A stretch of DNA of 5,372 nt, from contig CAJWER010000211.1 of the NCBI GenBank assembly GCA_913030785.1, positions 1 through 5,372 on the forward strand, written 5' to 3'. Of this stretch, positions 1 through 4,910 are shown one piece after another; position 1 is the stretch's first letter, and every line of letters begins with the position of its first letter. The notes under the pieces are model-generated. The model did no database searches and was not told the origin of the DNA. It worked only from the letters and a program-made list of their open reading frames with translations. This DNA is from an uncultured Chloroflexota bacterium. Lineage in GTDB: Bacteria; Chloroflexota; Dehalococcoidia; Lucifugimonadales; CAJWER01. Both the position numbers and the translations under genes were made by a program.

Positions 1-398
1 CCCCCCACCCCCTCCAGCCACTCTCCGGCTATCCATTCTCGGAAGGGGTAGCCGTGAGTCTTCGGAGCAAGACGCACGGCCCGAACGTCCCGCTCCGCGA
101 CATCGGCCGAGAACTTGTCCAGATTGTCGACGGACGGATTGCAAAGGAACTGGGGAACAAGGGCATCGTGCCCCTGGACCGTCTCGAACAGCAGGTTATT
201 ACCGTCATTCGAGTCGAAGTCGATGGCATGGGGCGAATAGACCAGCGCTCGTTGGATGCCGGCTCGGGCCAGTTCCGCGACGGTTGCTTCGGGGGTATCG
301 GCGTCGGCACTGACCCTCCGGTCGTGTCGACGGCCCAGTGCAACGTTGGCATCGAATACGGGTACGGTGGGTTTGAATTCGAGGTCTACCTGGCCCAT
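1..398 (-). CDS. Amidohydrolase_2-like protein, N-terminal 132 residues only, HxH motif lost
   Basis: This is the start of a gene on the minus strand that runs off the left edge; the frame is open to base 3. The ATG at 398-396 follows a GGAGTG Shine-Dalgarno at 411-406 with a 7-base spacer. The protein opens with a short beta-strand, VPVFDANVALGRR (13-24), which is where amidohydrolase_2 TIM barrels carry DxHxH. Aligned to its neighbour's IDMHSHVG, both histidines are replaced (N18 and A20). The next segments fit the barrel: TVAELARAGIQRALVYSPHA (39-58), DALVPQFLCNP (78-88) and VRAVRLAPKTHGYPF (105-119). The gene lies 61 bp downstream of another amidohydrolase on the same strand, so the two are probably one operon. 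Substrate is unknown. Losing HxH suggests either a non-catalytic partner or different metal handling, but the C-terminal ligands lie outside the window. Confidence 0.75.
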   Translation of the reverse strand, partial: MGQVDLEFKPTVPVFDANVALGRRHDRRVSADADTPEATVAELARAGIQRALVYSPHAIDFDSNDGNNLLFETVQGHDALVPQFLCNPSVDNLDKFSADVAERDVRAVRLAPKTHGYPFREWIAGEWLEGVG

Positions 399-413
399 TT
401 CTTGTCACTCCAA

Positions 414-436
414 TCGGTCAATGTCTGTCGGTCAAT
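414..436. repeat. Two direct copies of TCGGTCAAT between the paired amidohydrolase genes
   Basis: TCGGTCAAT occurs at 414-422 and again at 428-436, a 14-base period, just upstream of the Shine-Dalgarno of the left-hand amidohydrolase. On the minus strand it reads ATTGACCGA twice. It could be a regulator site or a chance duplication. I found no -10 hexamer at the correct distance from the TTGACC within it, so I do not call a promoter. Confidence 0.4.
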
Positions 437-459
437 ATAGCGTATGGAGAGTCGATCCA

Positions 460-1221
460 CTACACAGAAATTCCGAGCAGTTCGGCGGCGTTGAGGCCAA
501 GGACTCTGCACTTGGCCTCCTGCGATATGTCCGCCGTGACGATACGACCGATCTGCGCACGCGCGTCCATCAGCGGCATGTCCGAACCATAGAGCACACG
601 ATCCTCCCCGGCCCCTTCGACCAGGCGCTCGATCGTGCCGTGGTCGCCCCAGGATGAGCAGGTCTCCAGATATATGTTGCGGCTGGACTGGGCGGCAGCG
701 ACCGCGCGAAGCTGCCCCTCCCGGACGTTGCCGGAGTGGGCCAGTATCCAGCGTATGTTCTTGTACGTTTGAGCCAGGTCGATGAACCGGGAGGGGTCAG
801 TATAGGTATTGCTGCCCTCCATGTACTCGGTGTGGCACTTGACGATTATCGAGCGATCGTTGCACCACTGGAGAATAGGCTCGTACACATCGTCGTCGAT
901 CGGCTTGCGGACGTAGCTGGGATAGACCTTAAGAAATACCATACCCAACACGTCGAACGCCCTCTCCAACTCGGCGATGGCCTGTTCGGGGTAGAAGGGG
1001 GTAACAAAGGCGACGCCCATAAATCGGTCCGGATTCTTCGCCACGAAGGCTGCAGTCGTGTCGTTGCACCGGGTGACATCGCCGTAGAAAATACAGCTAA
1101 CTGGCGCGCGGTCCACGCCCGCCGTGTCCATGGTTCTGATATAGGCGTCGGCTTCATCCAGCATGCCGTTGGAGGCCTCGTTCCCGACGTGGCTGTGCAT
1201 ATCGATAACCGGTGTGTTCAT
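460..1221 (-). CDS. Amidohydrolase_2 family metal-dependent hydrolase
   Basis: A complete 253-residue protein of the amidohydrolase_2 type, a cytoplasmic TIM-barrel hydrolase or decarboxylase family. Candidate metal and catalytic residues appear in the expected order. HSH (H9, H11) follows strand 1 in VIDMHSHVG. K98 is in FLKVYPSY. H130 is in IIVKCHTEYM, H162 in WILAHSGN, and D214 ends the series in VLYGSDMP. No signal peptide is seen. At 253 residues it is on the short side for the family, but N- and C-terminal strands are both present. The ATG at 1221-1219 has a good Shine-Dalgarno, GAGGAG at 1233-1228, six bases upstream. It leads a two-gene unit with the HxH-less paralogue at 1-398. The substrate cannot be read from sequence; family members act on cyclic esters, lactones, or aromatic and heterocyclic acids. 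The long plus-strand open frame opposite is a shadow. Confidence 0.9.
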   Translation of the reverse strand: MNTPVIDMHSHVGNEASNGMLDEADAYIRTMDTAGVDRAPVSCIFYGDVTRCNDTTAAFVAKNPDRFMGVAFVTPFYPEQAIAELERAFDVLGMVFLKVYPSYVRKPIDDDVYEPILQWCNDRSIIVKCHTEYMEGSNTYTDPSRFIDLAQTYKNIRWILAHSGNVREGQLRAVAAAQSSRNIYLETCSSWGDHGTIERLVEGAGEDRVLYGSDMPLMDARAQIGRIVTADISQEAKCRVLGLNAAELLGISV

Positions 1222-1260
1222 CTACCGCTCCTCAGTCTGGGTAACATAGGCCTTCTGGTT

Positions 1261-1296
1261 TGTGACCATCAGGCGCCCCATGCAAAACGTGTCACA
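1261..1296. repeat. TGTGAC / GTCACA inverted repeat in divergent region
   Basis: TGTGAC (1261-1266) and GTCACA (1291-1296) form perfect 6-base inverted arms with centres 30 bases apart, about three helical turns. The pair lies downstream of the candidate minus-strand promoter, in what would be the leader of the amidohydrolase genes. It could be a dimer-binding operator with split half-sites. Arms this short also arise by chance, so this is a weak call. Confidence 0.25.
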
Positions 1297-1324
1297 TCAT
1301 GTTCGATTCTGTGCCGTATTGCAA
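1296..1324 (-). promoter_or_regulatory. Candidate sigma-70-type promoter for the amidohydrolase pair
   Basis: Read on the minus strand, TTGCAA (1324-1319) and CATGAT (1301-1296) are separated by exactly 17 bases. Each matches the -35 or -10 consensus at four of six positions. It is correctly placed, about 75 bases upstream of the ATG at 1221, in the divergent gap. The match is modest, and consensus rules for this host are unknown. Confidence 0.3.
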
Positions 1325-1349
1325 CAGTGCAGGTTCACCGACGCGCAGA

Positions 1350-1378
1350 TTGGTGGCACGAGGCATATCTGGTACCAT
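1350..1378 (+). promoter_or_regulatory. Candidate promoter for the zinc-ribbon/FGE-fold gene
   Basis: TTGGTG (1350-1355) and TACCAT (1373-1378) are separated by 17 bases, with three and four matches to the bacterial consensus hexamers. The position, about 57 bases upstream of the ATG at 1435, is sensible. The hexamers are weak, so this is a placeholder for where transcription may begin. Confidence 0.2.
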
Positions 1379-1434
1379 CTGTCCGGAGACCTTCCCCTTG
1401 CGAAATCGACCGCTCGACCATGCGAAGAGGCGAA

Positions 1435-2436
1435 ATGAAATTCATTTGCGCGAACTGCGATAGGCGAATGAAATCCGACGGCGCAGCCGGACCAGGCGGG
1501 GGCAACATGTCGGTTGCCGCATTCTGTCCCGGCTGCGGCAACCGTTTCGTGCTCCTCGCGAATCCAGGTGAAACGATGCTGCTCAAGGCACTCAACGCAG
1601 GGCTCTCCGGCGGCCAGCTAATGTCTCAAATCATGGAGTCGTCCGAGGAGACGTTGACTCACGCCGTGGACCAGGCACCCGTCTCGGAAACGACTCCGGC
1701 AGGGGAGTGGAGGGACTTGGCGGAAGAGTGGATATCGGTTGAACCGGGCAAATTTGTCATGGGATCACTCGATTCGGAGCCAGGGCGCGACATAGACGAA
1801 AGCCCGGCCCACGATGTGACCATCAGCAGGGGGTACAATCTCGGCAAGTACCCGATATCTCGGGGCCAGTGGGAAGAGACCATGGGGACTGCTCCCTGGC
1901 AGGGACAAACCCGTGCTACTTCCACTCCAACCATTCCTGCCACCTTCATCTCCTGGAAAGACGTACACGAGTTCATAGCACGCCTGAACGACTCTGATGG
2001 CGACTGGCAGTACCGCCTGCCGAGCGAAGCGGAATGGGAGTACGCTGCCCGTGCTGGGACGAACTCGATGTGGTCTTTCGGCGAGGACCGCCATGCACTG
2101 GGGGACCATGCGTGGTATGTCGATAGCGAAGCAGATGCGCCTGATCAAACACCTCGCGAGATCGGTACGAAGCTGCCAAACCCCTGGGGTCTGCACGACA
2201 TGCACGGCAACGTGTGGGAGTGGTGCCAGGACATCTACGGAGAGAACTACTATGCCGAGTCGCCGGCAGTCGATCCTCAGGGACCAGACGATGCGCCGGG
2301 CTCATCTCGCGTGATCAGAGGCGGCTATTTCCGGTACTTCACCCGCCATTCGAGGTCGGCTTCCAGAAATACGCGCCGACCCGATGAGCGCCAGCGAGCC
2401 ATTGGCGTCCGCCTGGTAAGAGTCCCCGGCCGGTAG
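1435..2436 (+). CDS. N-terminal zinc ribbon fused to FGE/SUMF1-fold domain lacking catalytic cysteines
   Basis: A 333-residue protein in two parts. Residues 1-38 look like a zinc ribbon: C5-x2-C8 (FICANC), a glycine-rich turn, then C31-x2-C34 (FCPGCGNRF). After a linker (about 45-95), residues 98-330 match the FGE-sulfatase (SUMF1/EgtB/PvdO) fold, with FVMGS (107-111), YNLGKYPISRGQWEETMG (134-151), RLPSEAEWEYAARAGT (194-209), MHGNVWEWC (256-264), RVIRGGYF (292-299) and IGVRLVR (323-329). True formylglycine-generating enzymes carry a cysteine pair five residues apart just after RGG; here those positions are Y301 and S306. Sulfatase activation is therefore unlikely and no sulfatase gene is nearby. 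No signal peptide is seen, and the CxxC pairs suit the cytoplasm. The frame is open far upstream, but only as a shadow of the opposite gene. ATG 1435 is chosen because GAAGAGG (1424-1430) precedes it and the zinc ribbon starts directly there; the in-frame ATG at 1420 lies ahead of that site. Confidence 0.85.
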   Translation: MKFICANCDRRMKSDGAAGPGGGNMSVAAFCPGCGNRFVLLANPGETMLLKALNAGLSGGQLMSQIMESSEETLTHAVDQAPVSETTPAGEWRDLAEEWISVEPGKFVMGSLDSEPGRDIDESPAHDVTISRGYNLGKYPISRGQWEETMGTAPWQGQTRATSTPTIPATFISWKDVHEFIARLNDSDGDWQYRLPSEAEWEYAARAGTNSMWSFGEDRHALGDHAWYVDSEADAPDQTPREIGTKLPNPWGLHDMHGNVWEWCQDIYGENYYAESPAVDPQGPDDAPGSSRVIRGGYFRYFTRHSRSASRNTRRPDERQRAIGVRLVRVPGR

Positions 2437-2445
2437 GCCAGGCGC

Positions 2446-2486
2446 GTGCAATTCGGCCAAGATTTACAGCGTCGTTTGAATTGCAC
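2446..2486. repeat. Perfect 9-bp inverted repeat between the FGE-fold and lipoprotein genes
   Basis: GTGCAATTC (2446-2454) and GAATTGCAC (2478-2486) are exact inverted copies separated by 23 bases, starting 10 bases after the upstream stop codon. As RNA it would be a nine-pair stem with a large loop. No run of T follows the right arm, so it is a poor intrinsic terminator. The arm centres are 32 bases apart and flank the candidate -35 of the next gene, which fits an operator equally well. Confidence 0.5.
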
Positions 2487-2492
2487 TATTGT
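2463..2492 (+). promoter_or_regulatory. Candidate promoter for the lipoprotein gene
   Basis: TTTACA (2463-2468, five of six matches to -35) and TATTGT (2487-2492, four of six to -10) are separated by 18 bases. This would give a leader of about 45 bases to the TTG start at 2544. The -35 lies inside the loop of the 9-bp inverted repeat, and the repeat's right arm abuts the -10, so a protein on the repeat would block polymerase. Confidence 0.35.
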
Positions 2493-2543
2493 GTATGCGC
2501 CAAAATTCCTCGAATGCGTATGTAGACGTCAACCGGGGGCAAC

Positions 2544-3089
2544 TTGAAAAAATCTATCGTTGGTCTGGCAGTTCTAGGTCTACTGCTCCTTGCGTGCGAC
2601 GCGGATACACAACAACCAGTCGCCACATCCCTGCCAGAGGCGACGTTGGATTTCGAGACATGCCAGGGATTTCTGGACGAGCCCGGATCCGATCTGGTCT
2701 CAAAAACCCAGGAGCTCACAGAACCGGCCAAGAACGACAACCCAGCGATCGAAACCATGTGCCAGGTCTCTCACCAGAACTCTGACTCCTCCAAAGCCAT
2801 GACCCTGGCCGTCACCAAATTCGACTCGATTGCAGCTGTCGACGCGCATTACGATTTGGTTCGGGGCAGTCTGCAGACGGATGATGCGGTGGACTTCACA
2901 GAGGGCGTCAATGGCCCTCGGTCGTTCCAGGCCGTGGTCGATGGCGCTGGCGTAGGCAGCTTTGTTGTGGCCCAGAAGGAGCTGATCGTCATTTCATTGC
3001 ATACGGCAATGCCCTCCGGGGAGACGCCACTCTTTGATCCGGCAGAGCTAGTGGAGTTCGCCAAAGGGGTCACCGCTAGATTGCCCTAG
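2544..3089 (+). CDS. Predicted small secreted lipoprotein, function unknown
   Basis: A 181-residue protein with a clear type II signal peptide: basic MKKS, a hydrophobic core (IVGLAVLGLLLL), and lipobox LLAC with the lipidated cysteine at C18. The mature protein would be anchored to a membrane on the outer face of the cytoplasm. It begins with a low-complexity tether (DADTQQPVATSLPEAT) and then a globular part of about 145 residues. Two further cysteines, C40 (FETCQGFL) and C73 (TMCQVSH), could form a disulfide. A central VTKFDSIAAVDAHYDLV stretch and a later GAGVGSFVVAQKELIVISL stretch look like strand-helix-strand elements. The layout loosely resembles DUF3558-type lipoproteins, but I do not claim membership. 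Start: TTG 2544, because it puts the signal peptide at the N-terminus; the GGGGG ribosome site at 2535-2539 is weak. Its stop codon overlaps that of the convergent propeller gene. Confidence 0.8.
   Translation: MKKSIVGLAVLGLLLLACDADTQQPVATSLPEATLDFETCQGFLDEPGSDLVSKTQELTEPAKNDNPAIETMCQVSHQNSDSSKAMTLAVTKFDSIAAVDAHYDLVRGSLQTDDAVDFTEGVNGPRSFQAVVDGAGVGSFVVAQKELIVISLHTAMPSGETPLFDPAELVEFAKGVTARLP
3086..3089. other. CTAG tetramer holding both convergent stop codons
   Basis: The plus-strand lipoprotein gene ends with TAG at 3087-3089, and the minus-strand propeller gene ends with TAG at 3088-3086. The two frames share the palindrome CTAG and overlap tail to tail by four bases. No intergenic space remains for a bidirectional terminator, so transcripts from each side must read into the other gene or be stopped by Rho or within coding sequence. 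Confidence 0.9.
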
Positions 3090-4246
3090 GCGGGACCCTC
3101 GTTTCGCCACCATCGCAGTTCGTTGCTCCCCCGCTCGGCGGACGCCACAATATCAAGCAGGCCATTGCCGGTGAGGTCTGCCAGAATAACCTGGCGCACG
3201 TTGGGCCATCCCTCTTTCAGGACCTGCGATCTCCACGGTCCTCGCGGATCGCCGTCGTGTTTGAACACAACCACTCGGCCCTCCTTGTTGGACCCCGCTG
3301 TCACCACGACCTCGACCTGCCCGTCACCGTCGATGTCGGCTGCGACAGCCTCGAACGCCATGGGAAAGTTATCGGCGATGATGTGCTTCTTCCACGGACC
3401 AGCTTCAGGGCTTCCGTCGTTTTCGTACCACACGACCTGATTCAAGCCCTTACCGCCCGATTCGCGATGGCCGGCGATTCGAGGCGAGGAGCCGACAACC
3501 AGGCTCGGGTCGAAATCCCACAGCGTGATAACGACATCGAGATCGCCATCGCCATCCATGTCCACCGCGTGACCGTGCCACGGGCCAGGCGCTGTGTCGA
3601 TGACGTGCTTTTCCCATAGATCGTCGCCCTCGCCGCCGAGGTTCTTGTACCAAATTATCTCGCCTCCGACTCGCGCCCCCGCCAACAGATCTGGACGCCC
3701 ATCCCCGTTGAAATCTGCAGCCTCAATAGTGCGCGATTCGTCGGCTCCTTCCTCGATCACGTGCTTGTTCCAGGACTCGCCGTGATTTTCGAACCATGCA
3801 AACGAGTTACCGATTCGCCAGTCCGAGGCCGCCACATCCAGGCTGCCGTTGCCGGTAAGGTCTGCGACCGTAACGTCATATGCCCCGGGCAGTTCGCCCT
3901 CCGTGATGTACCTGTAGCTCCACGAGGAACTGTCGCGCGGGTCGCCCTCATACGCAAAATAGAGGAGACAGCCGTTGATGTTGTCTACGAAAACGATCTC
4001 AGGTTTGCCATCGCCGTTGATGTCGGCGACGGCGTGCCGCTCCAGCCATTGGCCTACGCGGTTCTGGATCGTGTGTCGTGTAAACGAGCCGTTGCCGTCA
4101 TTCTCGAACCAGTAGAGGCCTACATTGGTGTCCGGTACCACGAGGTCCAGGCTGCCGTTGCCCGTAAGGTCAACGGCAGATATCGCGTAGCAGTAGGCGA
4201 ACCCGTCCTCAATGAGGTGTTCGCTGAACCGGATCATGTCAGCCAT
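3086..4246 (-). CDS. FG-GAP/VCBS repeat protein, predicted seven-bladed beta-propeller
   Basis: A 386-residue protein built almost wholly of seven calcium-loop repeats of the form D-x-[TND]-G-[ND]-G-x-x-[DE], at residues 26, 75, 129, 178, 229, 304 and 357. Each is followed by a strand ending in W-[FY]-[EK]-N-x-G or a variant, and then by a K-H-[VI]-I-like strand. The period is about 50 residues; the gap between loops five and six is 75 because of an insert rich in G and S around 243-268. The first strand (FSEHLIED) looks like the missing last strand of the seventh repeat, which ends LRWWRNEG, so the ring would close by a velcro join. Such propellers usually bind ligands or partners outside the cell, yet no signal peptide is seen here. 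ATG 4246 is chosen: GGAGG lies at 4260-4256, nine bases upstream, and it forms an ATGGCTGA overlap with the previous gene. An in-frame ATG at 4321 would add a non-propeller tail inside that gene. Confidence 0.88.
   Translation of the reverse strand: MADMIRFSEHLIEDGFAYCYAISAVDLTGNGSLDLVVPDTNVGLYWFENDGNGSFTRHTIQNRVGQWLERHAVADINGDGKPEIVFVDNINGCLLYFAYEGDPRDSSSWSYRYITEGELPGAYDVTVADLTGNGSLDVAASDWRIGNSFAWFENHGESWNKHVIEEGADESRTIEAADFNGDGRPDLLAGARVGGEIIWYKNLGGEGDDLWEKHVIDTAPGPWHGHAVDMDGDGDLDVVITLWDFDPSLVVGSSPRIAGHRESGGKGLNQVVWYENDGSPEAGPWKKHIIADNFPMAFEAVAADIDGDGQVEVVVTAGSNKEGRVVVFKHDGDPRGPWRSQVLKEGWPNVRQVILADLTGNGLLDIVASAERGSNELRWWRNEGPA
3837..4171. repeat. Internal near-identical 26-base repeats in the propeller gene
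   Basis: The 26-mers at 3837-3862 and 4146-4171 differ at one base (G against C). Both encode the DLTGNGSLD calcium loop of blades one and three on the minus strand. A more diverged third copy lies near 3152-3177, encoding DLTGNGLLD of blade seven. The near-identity at codon level suggests recent blade duplication or gene conversion within the gene. The other four loops have diverged further. Confidence 0.8.
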
Positions 4247-4715
4247 TTTGCTTCGCCTCCCTCTGGTGCGCGGGATGCATGAACCCGTTCCTGTTCCTGG
4301 CGAAGTATGCGTCCATTCCACCGAAGTAGGTCTGTTCCCACCATTCCGGACTGAATAGAGACTGGCCGGTCGGCAGCTCCGAGTGCGTCACAGTGATGGT
4401 TGCTCCGTCATCGTGGGCGTTGGCTATCGCACCCTCCCCCATGAGCGTAGACAGCACAATTTCCACGCGAGATTCGAAAGACGCGACTACGGATGTCGTG
4501 ACTGTCCAGACCTGGACAATCCGATGGTACGGCTCTATCTGTGTATTGGTGCCCGTAATTAGCCCGTCGAGCGAGTTGATATCCCCACCGACCGCGGTGT
4601 CCAGGGTGGCGGCTCGGTCCGTCATGTCACTGTGCTCTCGACTGTCGAGCCAAGCCTCGAACAACCGCTTCGGCGTAGCCCGGATCACTCGACTGAGAGT
4701 GTAGGAATCCGACAA
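4239..4715 (-). CDS. SRPBCC domain protein, AHSA1 (Aha1-like) family
   Basis: A 158-residue single-domain protein of the START/Bet v 1-like fold, closest by pattern to the AHSA1 group. It opens with TLSRVIRATPKRLFEAWLDS (6-25), the usual strand and helix with A-x-P-x-x-[LV]-[FW]-x-A-W. It continues with GGDINSLDGLITGTNTQ (43-59), EPYHRIVQVWT (61-71), ATITVTHSELPTG (105-117) and a terminal helix with EWWEQTYFGGMDAYF (124-138). These proteins form a hydrophobic cavity and bind small ligands or protein clients; the ligand here is unknown. No signal peptide is present, so it should be cytoplasmic. I prefer TTG 4715 because GGGAGGG (4726-4720) sits directly upstream and the fold starts soon after. 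An ATG at 4781 would add 22 residues, has a weaker ribosome site and no recognisable domain. The stop overlaps the propeller gene's start by eight bases. Confidence 0.82.
   Translation of the reverse strand: MSDSYTLSRVIRATPKRLFEAWLDSREHSDMTDRAATLDTAVGGDINSLDGLITGTNTQIEPYHRIVQVWTVTTSVVASFESRVEIVLSTLMGEGAIANAHDDGATITVTHSELPTGQSLFSPEWWEQTYFGGMDAYFARNRNGFMHPAHQREAKQNG
4256..4260 (-). promoter_or_regulatory. Ribosome binding site of the propeller gene inside the SRPBCC gene
   Basis: GGAGG (minus strand, 4260-4256) lies nine bases before the ATG at 4246 and inside the last codons of the SRPBCC gene. With the eight-base stop/start overlap (4239-4246) it indicates that ribosomes finishing the first gene can restart on the second. 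Confidence 0.65.
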
Positions 4716-4719
4716 CGTT

Positions 4720-4726
4720 CCCTCCC
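4720..4726 (-). promoter_or_regulatory. Ribosome binding site deciding a TTG start
   Basis: On the minus strand GGGAGGG lies four bases before the TTG at 4715-4713. It is the strongest Shine-Dalgarno near either possible start of the SRPBCC gene. The ATG at 4781-4779 has only GAG with a short spacer. The site therefore favours the 158-residue form over the 180-residue form. Confidence 0.6.
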
Positions 4727-4799
4727 TATTGCGTCCACGCTCGAGTGGATATGCGCTGGCCTCAAGATCAGTCTGGAGCATGATCTCACATGGCCGCGC

Positions 4800-4805
4800 A
4801 TTCTA
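4800..4805 (-). promoter_or_regulatory. Possible -10 element for the SRPBCC-propeller unit
   Basis: TAGAAT on the minus strand (4805-4800) matches five of six bases of the -10 consensus, in the gap between the SRPBCC gene and the AT-rich gene. No convincing -35 lies 16-18 bases upstream. If used, transcription would start near 4793, leaving only about 12 bases before ATG 4781 but about 78 before TTG 4715, which mildly favours the TTG start. Confidence 0.15.
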
Positions 4806-4836
4806 ACCACCCTGTGAATACGCCGAGCATCGTTTC

Positions 4837-4910
4837 TTATGTATTATCACCATCATGTATCTCACGATACCTATCGAGTAATAGTCTTTCGCCTGCGTGT
4901 TGAGCTGCAT
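4837..4910. other. Composition boundary between GC-rich and AT-rich DNA
   Basis: GC is about 65% at 1501-1560 and about 40-43% at 4801-4920, then falls to 51 of 180 (28%) at 4921-5100. The steepest step is near 4905-4910, inside the phage-like gene, so its last 24 or so codons are less AT-rich than the rest. No target-site duplication, integrase, tRNA or att-like repeat is visible here. The boundary marks either acquired DNA or an assembly join. Confidence 0.7.

Noticed and set aside
54..657. Plus-strand open frames opposite the amidohydrolases
   Set aside because: They lie opposite recognisable amidohydrolase coding sequence; translations show no domain pattern. They are shadows of high-GC genes.
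736..1434. Long plus-strand open frame continuous with the FGE-fold gene, suggesting a 566-residue fusion
   Set aside because: It lies opposite the amidohydrolase gene and the divergent regulatory region, has no domain pattern, and the zinc ribbon plus ribosome site mark the true start at 1435.
1659..2305. Minus-strand open frames of 105-146 residues under the FGE-fold gene
   Set aside because: The plus strand carries unmistakable FGE-fold motifs; the opposite frames have no coherent motifs.
1435..2436. Active sulfatase-activating formylglycine-generating enzyme
   Set aside because: Both catalytic cysteine positions after RGG are non-cysteine (Y301, S306), and no sulfatase is in the window.
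2446..2486. Intrinsic terminator for the FGE-fold gene
   Set aside because: The 9-bp stem has a 23-base loop and no T run after the right arm, so it is listed as an inverted repeat and possible operator instead.
3837..4171. CRISPR-like or mobile-element repeats
   Set aside because: The repeats are in frame and encode the same protein loop. Spacing follows propeller blades, and there are no spacers or terminal inverted repeats.
3761..4282. Plus-strand 173-residue frame across the propeller gene
   Set aside because: Antisense to the regular calcium-loop repeats; its periodicity is only the reverse reading of those repeats.
4731..4750. Hairpin CCAC-GCTCGA-GTGG between the SRPBCC start candidates
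   Set aside because: Only four stem pairs and no T run; too weak to call a terminator or attenuator.
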